This document shows, in pieces, positions 8,941 to 17,088 of a DNA stretch of 64,000 nt. Location of the stretch: assembly GCA_028714035.1 (NCBI GenBank), contig JAQTNA010000009.1, positions 1-64,000 of the forward strand, given 5' to 3'. Source of the DNA: Rhodocyclaceae bacterium. Its GTDB lineage: Bacteria > Pseudomonadota > Gammaproteobacteria > Burkholderiales > Rhodocyclaceae. A program made the position numbers and the translations under genes. Positions within the stretch are counted from its first letter, which is position 1. Each line of letters begins with the position of its first letter. The notes below the pieces were generated by a model. It searched no databases. It saw only the letters and a list, made by a program, of their open reading frames with translations, and was not told where the DNA came from.

Positions 8941-9567
8941 CTATTCGAGGCCGAAAGGCGCGAGGCTACCGCGCCCGGCTCGCAGGAGTTCCGGCTCGTC
9001 CCCCGTCAAGTCCACCACCGTCGTGGCCTCGGGGCCGCAGGCGCCGCATTCCAGGACCAGATCCACCAGCTTCTCCAGGCGATCGCGGATTTCCTCGGGA
9101 TCCCAGAGGGGCTCGGTATCGCCGGGAAGAATCAGGGTCGAGGTCAGGAGGGGCTCGCCCAGTTCCGCCAGCAGGGCCTGCACCAGGGGGTGGTCGGGAA
9201 CCCGCAGGCCGATGGTTTTCCGCTTGGGGTGCATCACCCGCCGGGGCAACTCCTTGGTCCCCTCCAGGATGAAGGTATAGCTGCCCGGGGTCACCGCCTT
9301 GAGCAGGCGGTAGCGCACGTTGTCCACCCGGGCGAAGGTGGCGATTTCCGACAGGTCGCGGCACATCAGGGTCAGGTGGTGGCGCTCGTCCACGTTGCGG
9401 ATGCGCCGGATGCGCTCCAGGGACTTGGCGTCCCCCAGGTGGCAACCCAGGGCGTAGGCGGAATCGGTGGGCAGGGCCACCAGGCCGCCGGCACGGATGA
9501 TTTCCACCGCCTGGTGCACCAGGCGCGGCTGGGGATGTTCCGGATGGAGTGAGAAGAATTGGGCCAT
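8941..9567 (-). CDS. YciO/Sua5/YrdC-family protein (threonylcarbamoyl-AMP synthase-like)
   Basis: A 208-residue protein of the Sua5-YciO-YrdC fold, which binds nucleotide and double-stranded RNA. Members make threonylcarbamoyl-AMP for the t6A modification of tRNA; the YciO branch has a less certain role. The motif GGLVALPTDSAYALGCHLGD (about 27-46) and the HHLTLMCRDLSEIATFARV stretch place it near YciO. It sits between the M50 protease and the PHP phosphatase, a grouping common in Betaproteobacteria. Its start codon lies exactly 6 nt after an open frame carried by repeat A1, so its translation may depend on that repeat. Confidence 0.88.
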   Translation of the reverse strand: MAQFFSLHPEHPQPRLVHQAVEIIRAGGLVALPTDSAYALGCHLGDAKSLERIRRIRNVDERHHLTLMCRDLSEIATFARVDNVRYRLLKAVTPGSYTFILEGTKELPRRVMHPKRKTIGLRVPDHPLVQALLAELGEPLLTSTLILPGDTEPLWDPEEIRDRLEKLVDLVLECGACGPEATTVVDLTGDEPELLRAGRGSLAPFGLE

Positions 9568-9573
9568 GAGGGT

Positions 9574-9693
9574 TTACCGTGAAAGTCGCACCAGCGACTC
9601 ACGATGCTCCCCTCGCCCCTTGAGGGAGAGGGGCGGGGGGGTGAGGGGTTGATTTGCAACGACTTTCATGTGCCGGGGTGAGCGGTAGATCAT
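9574..9693 (-). CDS. Open frame of repeat A1 (39 codons), doubtful as a gene
   Basis: This ORF fills the repeat between the PHP phosphatase and the yciO-like gene. It starts 6 nt after the PHP stop codon and ends 6 nt before the next start codon. The product begins MIYRSPRHMKVVANQPLTPP and ends ESLVRLSR. The equivalent repeat upstream of rnc (59318-59485) also has an open frame with the same ending pattern (ESL-x-RLSR, then stop) and the same 6-nt spacing. No ribosome-binding site is evident, so translation would need coupling to the upstream gene. It may simply be an element that happens to be open in this frame. Confidence 0.25.
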   Translation of the reverse strand: MIYRSPRHMKVVANQPLTPPPLSLKGRGEHRESLVRLSR

Positions 9694-9702
9694 GAGCGGT
9701 TA
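9575..9702 (-). repeat. Dispersed repeat type A, copy 1
   Basis: About 128 bp. Its edges are nearly the same as those of the copy at 59319-59517. One end has the hairpin AGTCGC-ACCA-GCGACT next to TACCGTGAAAG. The middle is a GC-rich palindrome (CCCCTCTCCC ... GGGGCGAGGGGAG). The other end has CGGTAGATCATGAGCGGTTA, which includes the stop codon of the upstream gene. The core belongs to the GC-rich palindromic repeats common in proteobacterial genomes. Confidence 0.75.
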
Positions 9703-10542
9703 ATTGGCGGCAACGGCTAGCTTGGCCCAGACCGGGGTGAGGTCTTCCGGCATGGGGGGAACGTTGCCCAGATCTATCATGCTTTCGCCGGGACCGTGAA
9801 AATCGGAACCGCAGGAGGCCAGGAAACCGTGGCGGCGGGCCGCGCTCGCGGCGTCCCGCCGCTCCTGCTCATTGGCGCTGCCATAGGCGACTTCTATACC
9901 CTCGCCGCCCAGGGCCTTGAATTCCTTGTAGAGATTGCTTCGCTCGTTGCTGCTGAGTTTATAGCGAAAGGGATGGGCGATGACGGCAATGCCGCCGGCC
10001 CCCCGTATCCAGCCGACCGTGTCGGACAAACTGGCCCACTCGTGGGGCACATAACCGGGCTTGCCGGTGCCGAGATAGTGGTCGAAGACGCTCTTCACGT
10101 CCCGGGCGATGCCCTGCTCCACCAGGAAACGGGCGAAATGGGTCCGGCCGATGATGCTGCCGCCGGCGTAGCGGGCCGCGCCTTCCAGAGCGCCGGGAAT
10201 ACCCAGTCGGGCCAATTCCTCCGCCATGCGTTGTGCGCGGCCGAAACGGCCGTCGCGCATGGCCTTGAGTTGGGAAACCAGTTCCGCGTTTTCCGGATCG
10301 AGGCCCAGGCCCACGATGTGTACCTGATGCCCGCGCCAGGATACCGAAATCTCCACGCCGGCGACCAGCGTGATGCCCACTTCCGCCGCGCTGGCCCGCG
10401 CTTCCGCGATACCCGCCACGTCGTCGTGATCGGTGAGCGCCAGCAGCCTGACGCCGTTGGCCGCGGCGCGCCGCACCACCTCCGCGGGTGGCAGGGTTCC
10501 ATCCGAGATGGAGGAATGGCAGTGAAGGTCAAATTCCGACAT
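9700..10542 (-). CDS. PHP-domain phosphoesterase (YciV/RNase AM-like)
   Basis: A 280-residue metal-dependent phosphoesterase of the PHP family; relatives hydrolyse 3',5'-nucleoside bisphosphates and trim 5' ends of RNA. The metal-binding motifs are DLHCHSSISDG (residues 4-14), LLALTDHDDVAG (about 34-45), ISVSWRGHQVHIVGLGLD, VIAHPFRYKLS and CGSDFHGPGES near residue 245. The set is complete for a three-metal PHP site. The start at 10542 puts the first HxH motif at the usual position; an ATG three codons upstream is also possible. It is transcribed toward the yciO-like gene, separated from it only by repeat A1. Confidence 0.88.
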   Translation of the reverse strand: MSEFDLHCHSSISDGTLPPAEVVRRAAANGVRLLALTDHDDVAGIAEARASAAEVGITLVAGVEISVSWRGHQVHIVGLGLDPENAELVSQLKAMRDGRFGRAQRMAEELARLGIPGALEGAARYAGGSIIGRTHFARFLVEQGIARDVKSVFDHYLGTGKPGYVPHEWASLSDTVGWIRGAGGIAVIAHPFRYKLSSNERSNLYKEFKALGGEGIEVAYGSANEQERRDAASAARRHGFLASCGSDFHGPGESMIDLGNVPPMPEDLTPVWAKLAVAAN

Positions 10543-10587
10543 GGCGCGCATGATACCAGAGTCGCCCCGCCACCCGTTCAGAACCCC

Positions 10588-11901
10588 TCAGGCCAGAGCC
10601 CGCAAGGCTTCCAGCGTCCCGCGCACCATGTGTCGGGCTTCTGCCTCGCTGATGACGTAGGGCGGCATCCAGTACACGGTGTTGCCCATGGGGCGCAGCA
10701 GGACTTCCCGCTTCAGGCCCTCGGCGAACAGGCGGCGGGAGAAATCCGGGGCCGCCCCGTCCACCTCGAAGGCCCAGATCATGCCGGCATTGCGGAGGTC
10801 TCTGACGTAATGCAATGCTTTAACTTCATCTGACATCGCATTGATTAAACGTGATGTGTTGATGTTTGACGAGATTACGTCGCCCCGTTCGAACAGGTCC
10901 AGGACCGCCAGGGCCGCGCGGCAGGCGAGCGGATTGCCGGTATAGGAATGGGAATGCAGGAAGCCGCGCGTCACGTCCTCGTCGTAGAAGGCCTGGAAGA
11001 TGTCCTCCGTCACCATCACCGCGGACAGCGGCAGGTAGCCGCCGGTAATGCCCTTGGACAGGCAGATGAGGTCCGGCCAGATGCCCGCCTGCTGGCAGGC
11101 GAAAAAGGAACCGGTGCGGCCGAAACCCACCGCGATCTCGTCGGCGATGAGATGCACCCGATAGCGGTCGCACAGTTCCCGGGCGCGTTTCAGGTAAGCC
11201 GGGTGGTGCATGGCCATGCCCGCCGCCCCCTGGACCAGGGGCTCCAGGATCAGGGCCGCCGTGGTCTCGTGGTGTTCGGCCAGATGGGCTTCCAGGGATT
11301 GCGCGGCGCGCAGGGCGTAGGCTTCCTTCCCCTCCCCCGCCTCGGCCAGGCGCCAGTCGGGGCTCATTACCTGGATCGTCTGCCGCAAAAGCGGCCCGTA
11401 GGTATCCTTGAACAGGGCCACGTCGGTCACCGACAGGGCGCCCACCGTCTCGCCGTGATAGCCATTTTCCAGGCTGACGAAGCCGGTCTTCTTCGCCTCA
11501 CCCCGGTTGCGCCAATAGTGAAAGCTCATCTTCAGCGCGATCTCGGTGGCCGAGGCGCCGTCCGAGGCATAGAAGGCGTGGCCCAGGTGGCCGGAGGTCT
11601 TCGCCGACAGGCGCTCCGACAGTTCCACCACCGGGGCATGGGTGAAGCCGGCCAGCATCACATGTTCCAGACGGTCCAACTGCTCCTTGATCGCCCCGAT
11701 GATGGCCGGGTTGGCATGGCCGAAGAGATTGGTCCACCAGGAACTCACCGCGTCCAGGTAGCGGCTGCCTTCGAAGTCATACAGCCAGACGCCCTTGCCG
11801 TGGGAGATGGGCACCAACGGCAGGGTCTCGTGTCGCTGCATCTGGGTGCACGGGTGCCAGACCGCGGCGCGGCTGCGGGTAAGCCAGTCGGAATTACTCA
11901 T
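10588..11901 (-). CDS. bioA: Adenosylmethionine-8-amino-7-oxononanoate aminotransferase BioA
   Basis: PLP enzyme of biotin synthesis: transfers the amino group of S-adenosylmethionine to KAPA, giving DAPA. At 437 residues it is of normal length. Landmarks are WHPCTQMQRHETLPLVPI at the start (typical BioA), the PLP-binding region YASDGASATEIALKM, the aspartate motif LIADEIAVGFGRTG, and the Schiff-base lysine in LSKGITGGYLPLSAVM. Its ATG overlaps the stop codon of the upstream toxin gene by 4 bp (ATGA), so bioA translation is tied to a toxin-antitoxin module lying between it and bioD. Sequence and frame are intact. Confidence 0.95.
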   Translation of the reverse strand: MSNSDWLTRSRAAVWHPCTQMQRHETLPLVPISHGKGVWLYDFEGSRYLDAVSSWWTNLFGHANPAIIGAIKEQLDRLEHVMLAGFTHAPVVELSERLSAKTSGHLGHAFYASDGASATEIALKMSFHYWRNRGEAKKTGFVSLENGYHGETVGALSVTDVALFKDTYGPLLRQTIQVMSPDWRLAEAGEGKEAYALRAAQSLEAHLAEHHETTAALILEPLVQGAAGMAMHHPAYLKRARELCDRYRVHLIADEIAVGFGRTGSFFACQQAGIWPDLICLSKGITGGYLPLSAVMVTEDIFQAFYDEDVTRGFLHSHSYTGNPLACRAALAVLDLFERGDVISSNINTSRLINAMSDEVKALHYVRDLRNAGMIWAFEVDGAAPDFSRRLFAEGLKREVLLRPMGNTVYWMPPYVISEAEARHMVRGTLEALRALA

Positions 11902-12173
11902 TCCCGCTTCAAGTCCCGGTAGAAATTTTCGTGCGTTCCGAAGGAAAGGAGCTTGATGGCGTCTTCCTCTGGGGCGACGCGGTACGCGAGGAGAAGTTGC
12001 TGCGCATTGAAGCGATACTTGTGGACACGCACGCCCGCCAGATCGCCCTTCTTCATCTCACCGACTTCCGGATTTTCGGCGACGCTTCGCACGGCCTCAT
12101 CCAGCGCCGCTTTTTCCAGCGGATATAGTCTCTTGATCTCCCGCAGGAAGCGGGGCGTGGCGAGGAGCTTCAT
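11898..12173 (-). CDS. RelE/ParE-family toxin of a type II toxin-antitoxin pair
   Basis: A 91-residue basic protein with the RelE/ParE look: MKLLATPRFLREIKRL at the start, a long helix (LEKAALDEAVRSVAENP), then beta strands GVRVHKYRFNAQQLLLAYRV and LLSFGTHENFYRDLKRE at the end. The HENFYRDLK ending is common in RelE-type mRNA interferases acting at the ribosome. The gene overlaps the antitoxin gene upstream (ATGA, 12170-12173) and bioA downstream (11898-11901), both by 4 bp. This makes one coupled unit antitoxin-toxin-bioA. Activity is inferred from family resemblance only. Confidence 0.85.
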   Translation of the reverse strand: MKLLATPRFLREIKRLYPLEKAALDEAVRSVAENPEVGEMKKGDLAGVRVHKYRFNAQQLLLAYRVAPEEDAIKLLSFGTHENFYRDLKRE

Positions 12174-12388
12174 CCAAACTTGTACTCACTACCCAGACCA
12201 GCGCGATCTTCCTCGATGCCCACCAGGGTGTCTATGATGAAGCCCAAGGGTAGATCGGGGTTTTCCTCGGCGGACTTGCCTATCCTGGCCCAGTACTCGA
12301 TCTGTTTGGGCACCGAGCGCTGCATGGCGGTGGCGTATGGCCTGGCCGCGTTCACCAGATCATCGGACAGCTTCATTGCGACGGCCAT
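12170..12388 (-). CDS. ParD-like antitoxin
   Basis: A 72-residue protein resembling the ParD-like antitoxin family. The N-terminus MAVAMKLSDDLVNAARPYA fits a DNA-binding half that starts with a short strand followed by helix, and the motif RSVPKQIEYWARIGKSAEENP is typical of this group. The acidic C-terminal half (LVGIEEDRAGLGSEYKFG) would wrap the toxin. Overlaps the toxin gene by 4 bp. A 100-bp AT-richer gap separates it from bioD and holds an inverted repeat that could be its operator. Confidence 0.82.
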   Translation of the reverse strand: MAVAMKLSDDLVNAARPYATAMQRSVPKQIEYWARIGKSAEENPDLPLGFIIDTLVGIEEDRAGLGSEYKFG

Positions 12389-12438
12389 GTCAGGCTCCCT
12401 TGCTCATACACGAAGCCAAACGATAGCACTGAAGGTAT

Positions 12439-12455
12439 CAAAAGACAACCTTTTG
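12439..12455 (-). promoter_or_regulatory. Inverted repeat upstream of the antitoxin gene (possible operator)
   Basis: CAAAAG-ACAAC-CTTTTG is a perfect 6-bp inverted repeat, 51 bp upstream of the antitoxin start, in the AT-rich gap after bioD. A related half-site (ACCTTTTGGCAAG) follows at about 12461-12473. Type II antitoxins normally bind such repeats to repress their own operon. That role is inference here. Confidence 0.4.
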
Positions 12456-12489
12456 CAACCACCTTTTGGCAAGCATTTTAGCAACCACG

Positions 12490-13206
12490 TTACCGGGTTC
12501 CGTTTTGGCCTTCACCCAAAAGCCCCAGAAATGGCCCAAGATCGAATTCAGAAACGGACGCGCCGTGGGGCACCACCGCCAGGGGCGGCCCGAGCTTGCG
12601 GGTGAGGTAGGCCAGGTTCTCGTCCAGCCCGGACATGGCGGGGTCCACACAGTTGGCCACCCAGCCCAGGAAAGGCAGGCCCGAGCCGCGGATGGCTTCG
12701 AATGTGAGCAGCGCGTGGTTCAGGCACCCCAGGCGCAGGCCCACCACCAGCAGCACGGGCAGTTCCAGGGCGGCGGCCAGGTCCGCCATGGTGGTGCTGT
12801 CCGACAAGGGCGACAGCCAGCCGCCGGCCCCTTCCACCAACACCTGTTCCGCCTGCCCTTGCAGGGTTTCAAGATGTCGGCGCAGGACATCCATTTCGAT
12901 CATGACGCCGGCCTCTGCCGCCGCCAAGTGGGGCGAAACAGGCGGCAGGAAGAGGTAGGGATTCATGGCTTCCCGTGCCACGGGGAAGGAGGCCGCGTTC
13001 CGCAATGCCTCCACATCCTCGTTCCGCCAGCCTTCCGGCGTTTCCTCGCAGCCCGCCGCCACGGGCTTCATGGCCAGCACGGTCTCACCCGCCCGGCGCA
13101 AGGCATGGAGCAGGCGCACGGAAACGAAGGTCTTGCCCACCTCGGTATCGGTGCCGGTGACGAAGAAGGCCGCTCCCCCGGATGCGCCTTTCCCACGCTG
13201 ATTCAT
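12490..13206 (-). CDS. bioD: Dethiobiotin synthetase BioD, with an unusual C-terminal tail
   Basis: ATP-dependent carboxylation of DAPA to dethiobiotin, the step after BioA. The product is 238 residues. The P-loop is FVTGTDTEVGKTF (about 14-26), followed by the substrate lysine region AMKPVAAGCEE, then VLVEGAGGWLSPL and the nucleotide-specificity part VVGLRLGCLNHALLTFEAI. The start was set at ATG 13206 because GGGAG precedes it. The last ~20 residues (after VVPHGASVSEF) read DLGPFLGLLGEGQNGTR, which does not look like a normal BioD ending. They coincide with the shift to AT-rich DNA leading into the toxin-antitoxin genes, suggesting replacement of the original end. Confidence 0.92.
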   Translation of the reverse strand: MNQRGKGASGGAAFFVTGTDTEVGKTFVSVRLLHALRRAGETVLAMKPVAAGCEETPEGWRNEDVEALRNAASFPVAREAMNPYLFLPPVSPHLAAAEAGVMIEMDVLRRHLETLQGQAEQVLVEGAGGWLSPLSDSTTMADLAAALELPVLLVVGLRLGCLNHALLTFEAIRGSGLPFLGWVANCVDPAMSGLDENLAYLTRKLGPPLAVVPHGASVSEFDLGPFLGLLGEGQNGTR

Positions 13207-13316
13207 GCTCTCTCCCAAATATCTTGCCCGGCCTCATGGCGGCAGGCTTACAACGTACTCAAGATTTCCGCCGCGGGGCCGTATTCTAGGGGTAATCCGG
13301 AGGCGGGAGAGGGCAA

Positions 13317-16300
13317 ATGCGTGCTGTCGTGACCAAACTGTTGATGCTGTTCGCCGTCCTCTGCGGCCTGGCGGCGCCGGCCTATGGCGATAACTGGGGA
13401 GGGGGGACTCAGGTCGTCAGCCCCACCGCCTGCTCCAGTTACATGGGCAAGGCCACCCTCAACGAGTTGCGCATCGGCGCAAGCGGTTCCACCTCCACCA
13501 GCAACCAGATCGAGATCTACAACAGCGGCAGCGTAGCCCAGTCTGTCTGGCAAACCTGGCAACTCGTGATCTATTACCGGAGCGGTGGCGGCACGATCAG
13601 CCAGAAGGGCGGCTACTATCTCTCCTCCGGTTTCACCGCCAACGGCCAGTTCATCTACAACAGCAGCAAGTCGCTCTACATGCGCAACAAGAACGGGCGC
13701 TATCTGGACGTGGCCCTGGTGGATTCGAGCGGCAAGCTGATTGACTACGTCGCCATGGACGGCACCATCCAGAGCACGCCCTCCTGCTTCGGCAATGCCA
13801 GCAGCAAGGTGGTTAACGCCACCGCTACCGACGACATGACGGGTGATGTCGCACGTATGCCGGATGGCGGCTCCTGGCCTGCCAATGTCAACAACTCCAC
13901 GGCCTACACCATCGGCCGTACCAATTTGTGTTCCAGCGGCGGCAGCGACCTGGTGGTGAACAACAGCGTCAGCAGCAGTTCCCCGATCGTCAACACCACC
14001 CAGGTGACTTATACGGTCACGGTCCTGAACAAGAGCTGCACGAACTCGGTATCCGGGGTGGTCATCACCGACACCGGCATCGTCGCCGGCAAGTTCACCG
14101 GCCTGACCTACTCGCCCTCCTTCGGCAGCACCTCTCAAGGGGCCAGCGCCCTGGTCTGGAACGTGGGCACCCTGTCCGCCGGGAACAGCGCCACGCTCAC
14201 CATTACCGGCACGCCGAACACCCTGGGCGCCCTGAATACCACGGCGGCCGTCACCAGTCCTGCCGCCGGCAGCCTGATCAACACCGGCGACGACAGCGCC
14301 GCGGCGAACATGACGGTCAAGGACTTCAACTACGTCGACTTTGACCTCACCACGGACACCGTCGCCGAGGGCGAGATGGCCAGCTATTCGGCGAGCATCT
14401 CCGCGGGCATCGTTCCGAGCCAGCCGGTGACCATCAACTACACGGTTTCCGGCACCGCCGGCAGCGGCGACACCAACCTGCCCACCTCCGGCAGCGTGGT
14501 GTTAGACCCGAATTCCGCCGATTCGCCGATGCAGACCTCCATTGACTTCAATGTCACCAACGACAACATCGTGGAGCCGTTGAAGACCATCGTCCTGACC
14601 ATCACCAGCGTCACCAGCAGTGACCCGGCCGTGAAACTGGGCCCCAGCAATCCCTTGACCATCACGCTCCTGGACGACGACGCCACGTCCGTCGCCCAGT
14701 ATGCGCTGGATGAGTCTTTCTGGACGGGCGCCACCGGCGAGGTCAAGGACAGTTCGGGCAACAATTTCAACGGCAAGGCGGTCGGCACCGGCGGCCTGCC
14801 CACGACGGATGCCACCGCACCCGCCATTCCAGGCACCCCCGGTACCTGCGGCTACGGCGTGTTTGCGGGCGGAACGTCCCCGCAATCCGTGAGCATCGGC
14901 ACGGTCAATCTGGGCTTGAGCAACGCCGTCGCCTTCAGCGTCGCGGCCTGGGTGCAATGGGGCATCACGCCCGCGTCCGGCAATCAGTGGGCCAATATCG
15001 TCAGCAATGTCGCCTCCAACAACGTGAATGACGGGCAGTTCTGGCTCCAGCACAGCCAGTTGAACGACCGCTTCGAGTTCGCGCTGAAGAGTACCGTCAC
15101 GCGCAGCTACGTTCAGTCCAAGACCGCGCCGGTGGTCGGACAGTGGTATCACGTGGTGGGGGTATTCGATGGCGCGGCCCTGCACATCTATGTCAACGGC
15201 AATCTCGATGACAATTCGGTGGTCGGCCTCTCGGGAACCGTCACGCCTTTCCTTTCCAACTATGGTCTTTCCATCGGCAGCACCTCCCTGAACACCCGGG
15301 GATTCCAGGGCAACATAGACGAGGTGACTCTCTACAAGGGCGCCCTGACGCCCAGCCAGATCGCGGACCTGTACCAGAACAGCCACGCCTGCCCGACCCG
15401 AGTGTCGCCCGCGCCGGCGGCGCTGAACGCGGTGGATACCGGCGGCAACGCGGTATCCGGAAAGATCCTTACCAAGACTGCCGGCTCGGGCTTCAGCCTG
15501 GACGTCTATGCCTTGAATGCCGGGAAGACCGCCCAGGACACGAGCTATTCCGGCAGCGTGTTGGTGGATCTCCTGGCCAACACCGTCACCGGCGTGGGCC
15601 GAGATGCCCAGAACTGCCCGACTTCTTCCACGGTGCTCTCGGTTGGAACCGTCACGCTTGCCGCCGGCAAGGGCACCGTGACGATTCCGGCGCTGCCGGA
15701 TGCCTGGCGCGATGTGCGTCCGCGCATGCGCTACCCCGCCACCGGCACGGCGACGGTGACCGCCTGCGCCACCGACAACTTCGCCGTGAAGCCCGCCAGC
15801 CTCTCGGTTCAGGCCGGCGACACGGACTGGGCCAGCGCCGGCACCGCCCGGGTTCTGAACGCCACCGGTGCCACCGGCACGCCTTTCCACAAGGCCGGAC
15901 GGCCGTTCAGCGTCACCGTGAGCGGCTACAATTCCGCCGGCGTACTCACCGGCAACTACAACGGCTCGCCCATCGCAGCCAGCCTCACCGCCCTGTCGCC
16001 CGCGACCTTGCCCGGCACCTTCCTTCCCGGCAGTTTCAGTGGTAGCGGCGGCACGGTGCTGTCCAGCACGGCCAGCTATAACGACGTGGGCAGTTTCAGC
16101 GTCCAGTTCCAGGATACCGCCTTCGCGTCGGTGGACGCCGGGGACACGGCGGCGAGTTGCGCCGGCTATTACGTCTGCTCCGGCACCGTGACCATCGGCC
16201 GCTTCGTGCCGGATCATTTCGTCGCCAGCGGCGCCAGCGCCACCCCGGCCTGCGGCGGTTTCACTTACTTTGGCCAGGACGGCCTGGGAACGAGCTTCAC

Positions 16301-17066
16301 CCTCACGGCCCAGGACGCGAACAACAACACGACCCTCAACTACGCCGGAACCCTGGCCCGACTGGATCTGACCAGCTATGCGCGCCTGGGCTTCACCGCC
16401 ACGGGCGTGCCGACCGGCGTCACCTGGGGCAGCGGCGCGACGGCACCCTCGGGTACCTGGTCCGGCGGCATCGCCACCAACGTGGGCGCCAACCACCTGT
16501 TCGTACGCCCCACTTCCGCCATCACCAACGCCAACATCGCCCTGTTCGCGGCGCCCAGCGACCTGGACGGCGTGACCGTGGCCAGCGCGACCGCCCTCGG
16601 CAGCACCACGGAGTTCCGCTACGGCCGGGTGCACATGATGAACACCTACGGCTCGGAACTGTTGGATCTGCCCGTGAGCCTGAAGAGCGAATACTGGAAC
16701 GGCACCGGCTGGGTGTTCAACGGCAGCGACAACTGTACCGGCACCACGATTTCCATCGCCGCCGCCGGGAAGTCGGACATCACCGCCAAGACCTGTGTCC
16801 AGGATGGCCTGGGGGCCAGCGGCCGGGCCTGCACCGGCACGCCGCCCGCCGCCAAGCAGTTCAAGGAGGCGGGGGTTTCCGGCTTCGCCGGGGACTTCAA
16901 TCTCTGGCTCAAGGCACCGGGAATTCCGGGGTCCGTGGATGTCACCGCCACGGTGCCGGCGTGGCTACAGTACAACTGGAGCGGCAGCGTCGCCAACCCC
17001 AAGGGCCGGGCCACCTTCGGCGTTTTCAAGGCCGGACCGGTGATCTACATGAGAGAATACTTCTAG
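13317..17066 (+). CDS. MshQ-like multi-domain surface protein (lamin-tail/DUF11/Calx-beta/LamG/DUF6701)
   Basis: A 1,249-residue exported protein. Signal peptide (about 1-24, ending APAYG). Residues ~30-165 resemble a lamin-tail-type domain (NELRIGASGS...NQIEIYNSG). About 210-335 is a DUF11-type repeat (TYTVTVLNKS, TITGTPNTLG), about 340-450 looks like Calx-beta (VAEGEMASYSASIS), and about 460-690 is a LamG/concanavalin-like domain (VAAWVQWGI, WYHVVGVFDGAALHIYVNG). The C-terminal ~500 residues match the DUF6701/MshQ type (GRVHMMNTYGSELLDLPVSL). MshQ belongs to MSHA-type pilus loci in other bacteria, and its relatives are taken as pilus-associated adhesins. No pilin genes are seen here. A diguanylate cyclase gene follows 22 bp downstream. 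Confidence 0.8.
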   Translation: MRAVVTKLLMLFAVLCGLAAPAYGDNWGGGTQVVSPTACSSYMGKATLNELRIGASGSTSTSNQIEIYNSGSVAQSVWQTWQLVIYYRSGGGTISQKGGYYLSSGFTANGQFIYNSSKSLYMRNKNGRYLDVALVDSSGKLIDYVAMDGTIQSTPSCFGNASSKVVNATATDDMTGDVARMPDGGSWPANVNNSTAYTIGRTNLCSSGGSDLVVNNSVSSSSPIVNTTQVTYTVTVLNKSCTNSVSGVVITDTGIVAGKFTGLTYSPSFGSTSQGASALVWNVGTLSAGNSATLTITGTPNTLGALNTTAAVTSPAAGSLINTGDDSAAANMTVKDFNYVDFDLTTDTVAEGEMASYSASISAGIVPSQPVTINYTVSGTAGSGDTNLPTSGSVVLDPNSADSPMQTSIDFNVTNDNIVEPLKTIVLTITSVTSSDPAVKLGPSNPLTITLLDDDATSVAQYALDESFWTGATGEVKDSSGNNFNGKAVGTGGLPTTDATAPAIPGTPGTCGYGVFAGGTSPQSVSIGTVNLGLSNAVAFSVAAWVQWGITPASGNQWANIVSNVASNNVNDGQFWLQHSQLNDRFEFALKSTVTRSYVQSKTAPVVGQWYHVVGVFDGAALHIYVNGNLDDNSVVGLSGTVTPFLSNYGLSIGSTSLNTRGFQGNIDEVTLYKGALTPSQIADLYQNSHACPTRVSPAPAALNAVDTGGNAVSGKILTKTAGSGFSLDVYALNAGKTAQDTSYSGSVLVDLLANTVTGVGRDAQNCPTSSTVLSVGTVTLAAGKGTVTIPALPDAWRDVRPRMRYPATGTATVTACATDNFAVKPASLSVQAGDTDWASAGTARVLNATGATGTPFHKAGRPFSVTVSGYNSAGVLTGNYNGSPIAASLTALSPATLPGTFLPGSFSGSGGTVLSSTASYNDVGSFSVQFQDTAFASVDAGDTAASCAGYYVCSGTVTIGRFVPDHFVASGASATPACGGFTYFGQDGLGTSFTLTAQDANNNTTLNYAGTLARLDLTSYARLGFTATGVPTGVTWGSGATAPSGTWSGGIATNVGANHLFVRPTSAITNANIALFAAPSDLDGVTVASATALGSTTEFRYGRVHMMNTYGSELLDLPVSLKSEYWNGTGWVFNGSDNCTGTTISIAAAGKSDITAKTCVQDGLGASGRACTGTPPAAKQFKEAGVSGFAGDFNLWLKAPGIPGSVDVTATVPAWLQYNWSGSVANPKGRATFGVFKAGPVIYMREYF

Positions 17067-17088
17067 CAAAACAAAAATGGGGGAGACT

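Noticed and set aside
9372..9659. 95-codon leftward frame reading PSPPRPSPSRGEGS
   Set aside because: It is the repeat A1 palindrome in another frame running into the yciO-like gene; no start signal.
14502..16634. Long leftward open frame (710 codons) opposite the MshQ-like gene
   Set aside because: Repetitive Gly/Val/Ala/Arg product with no domain, a shadow of a repetitive GC-rich coding region.
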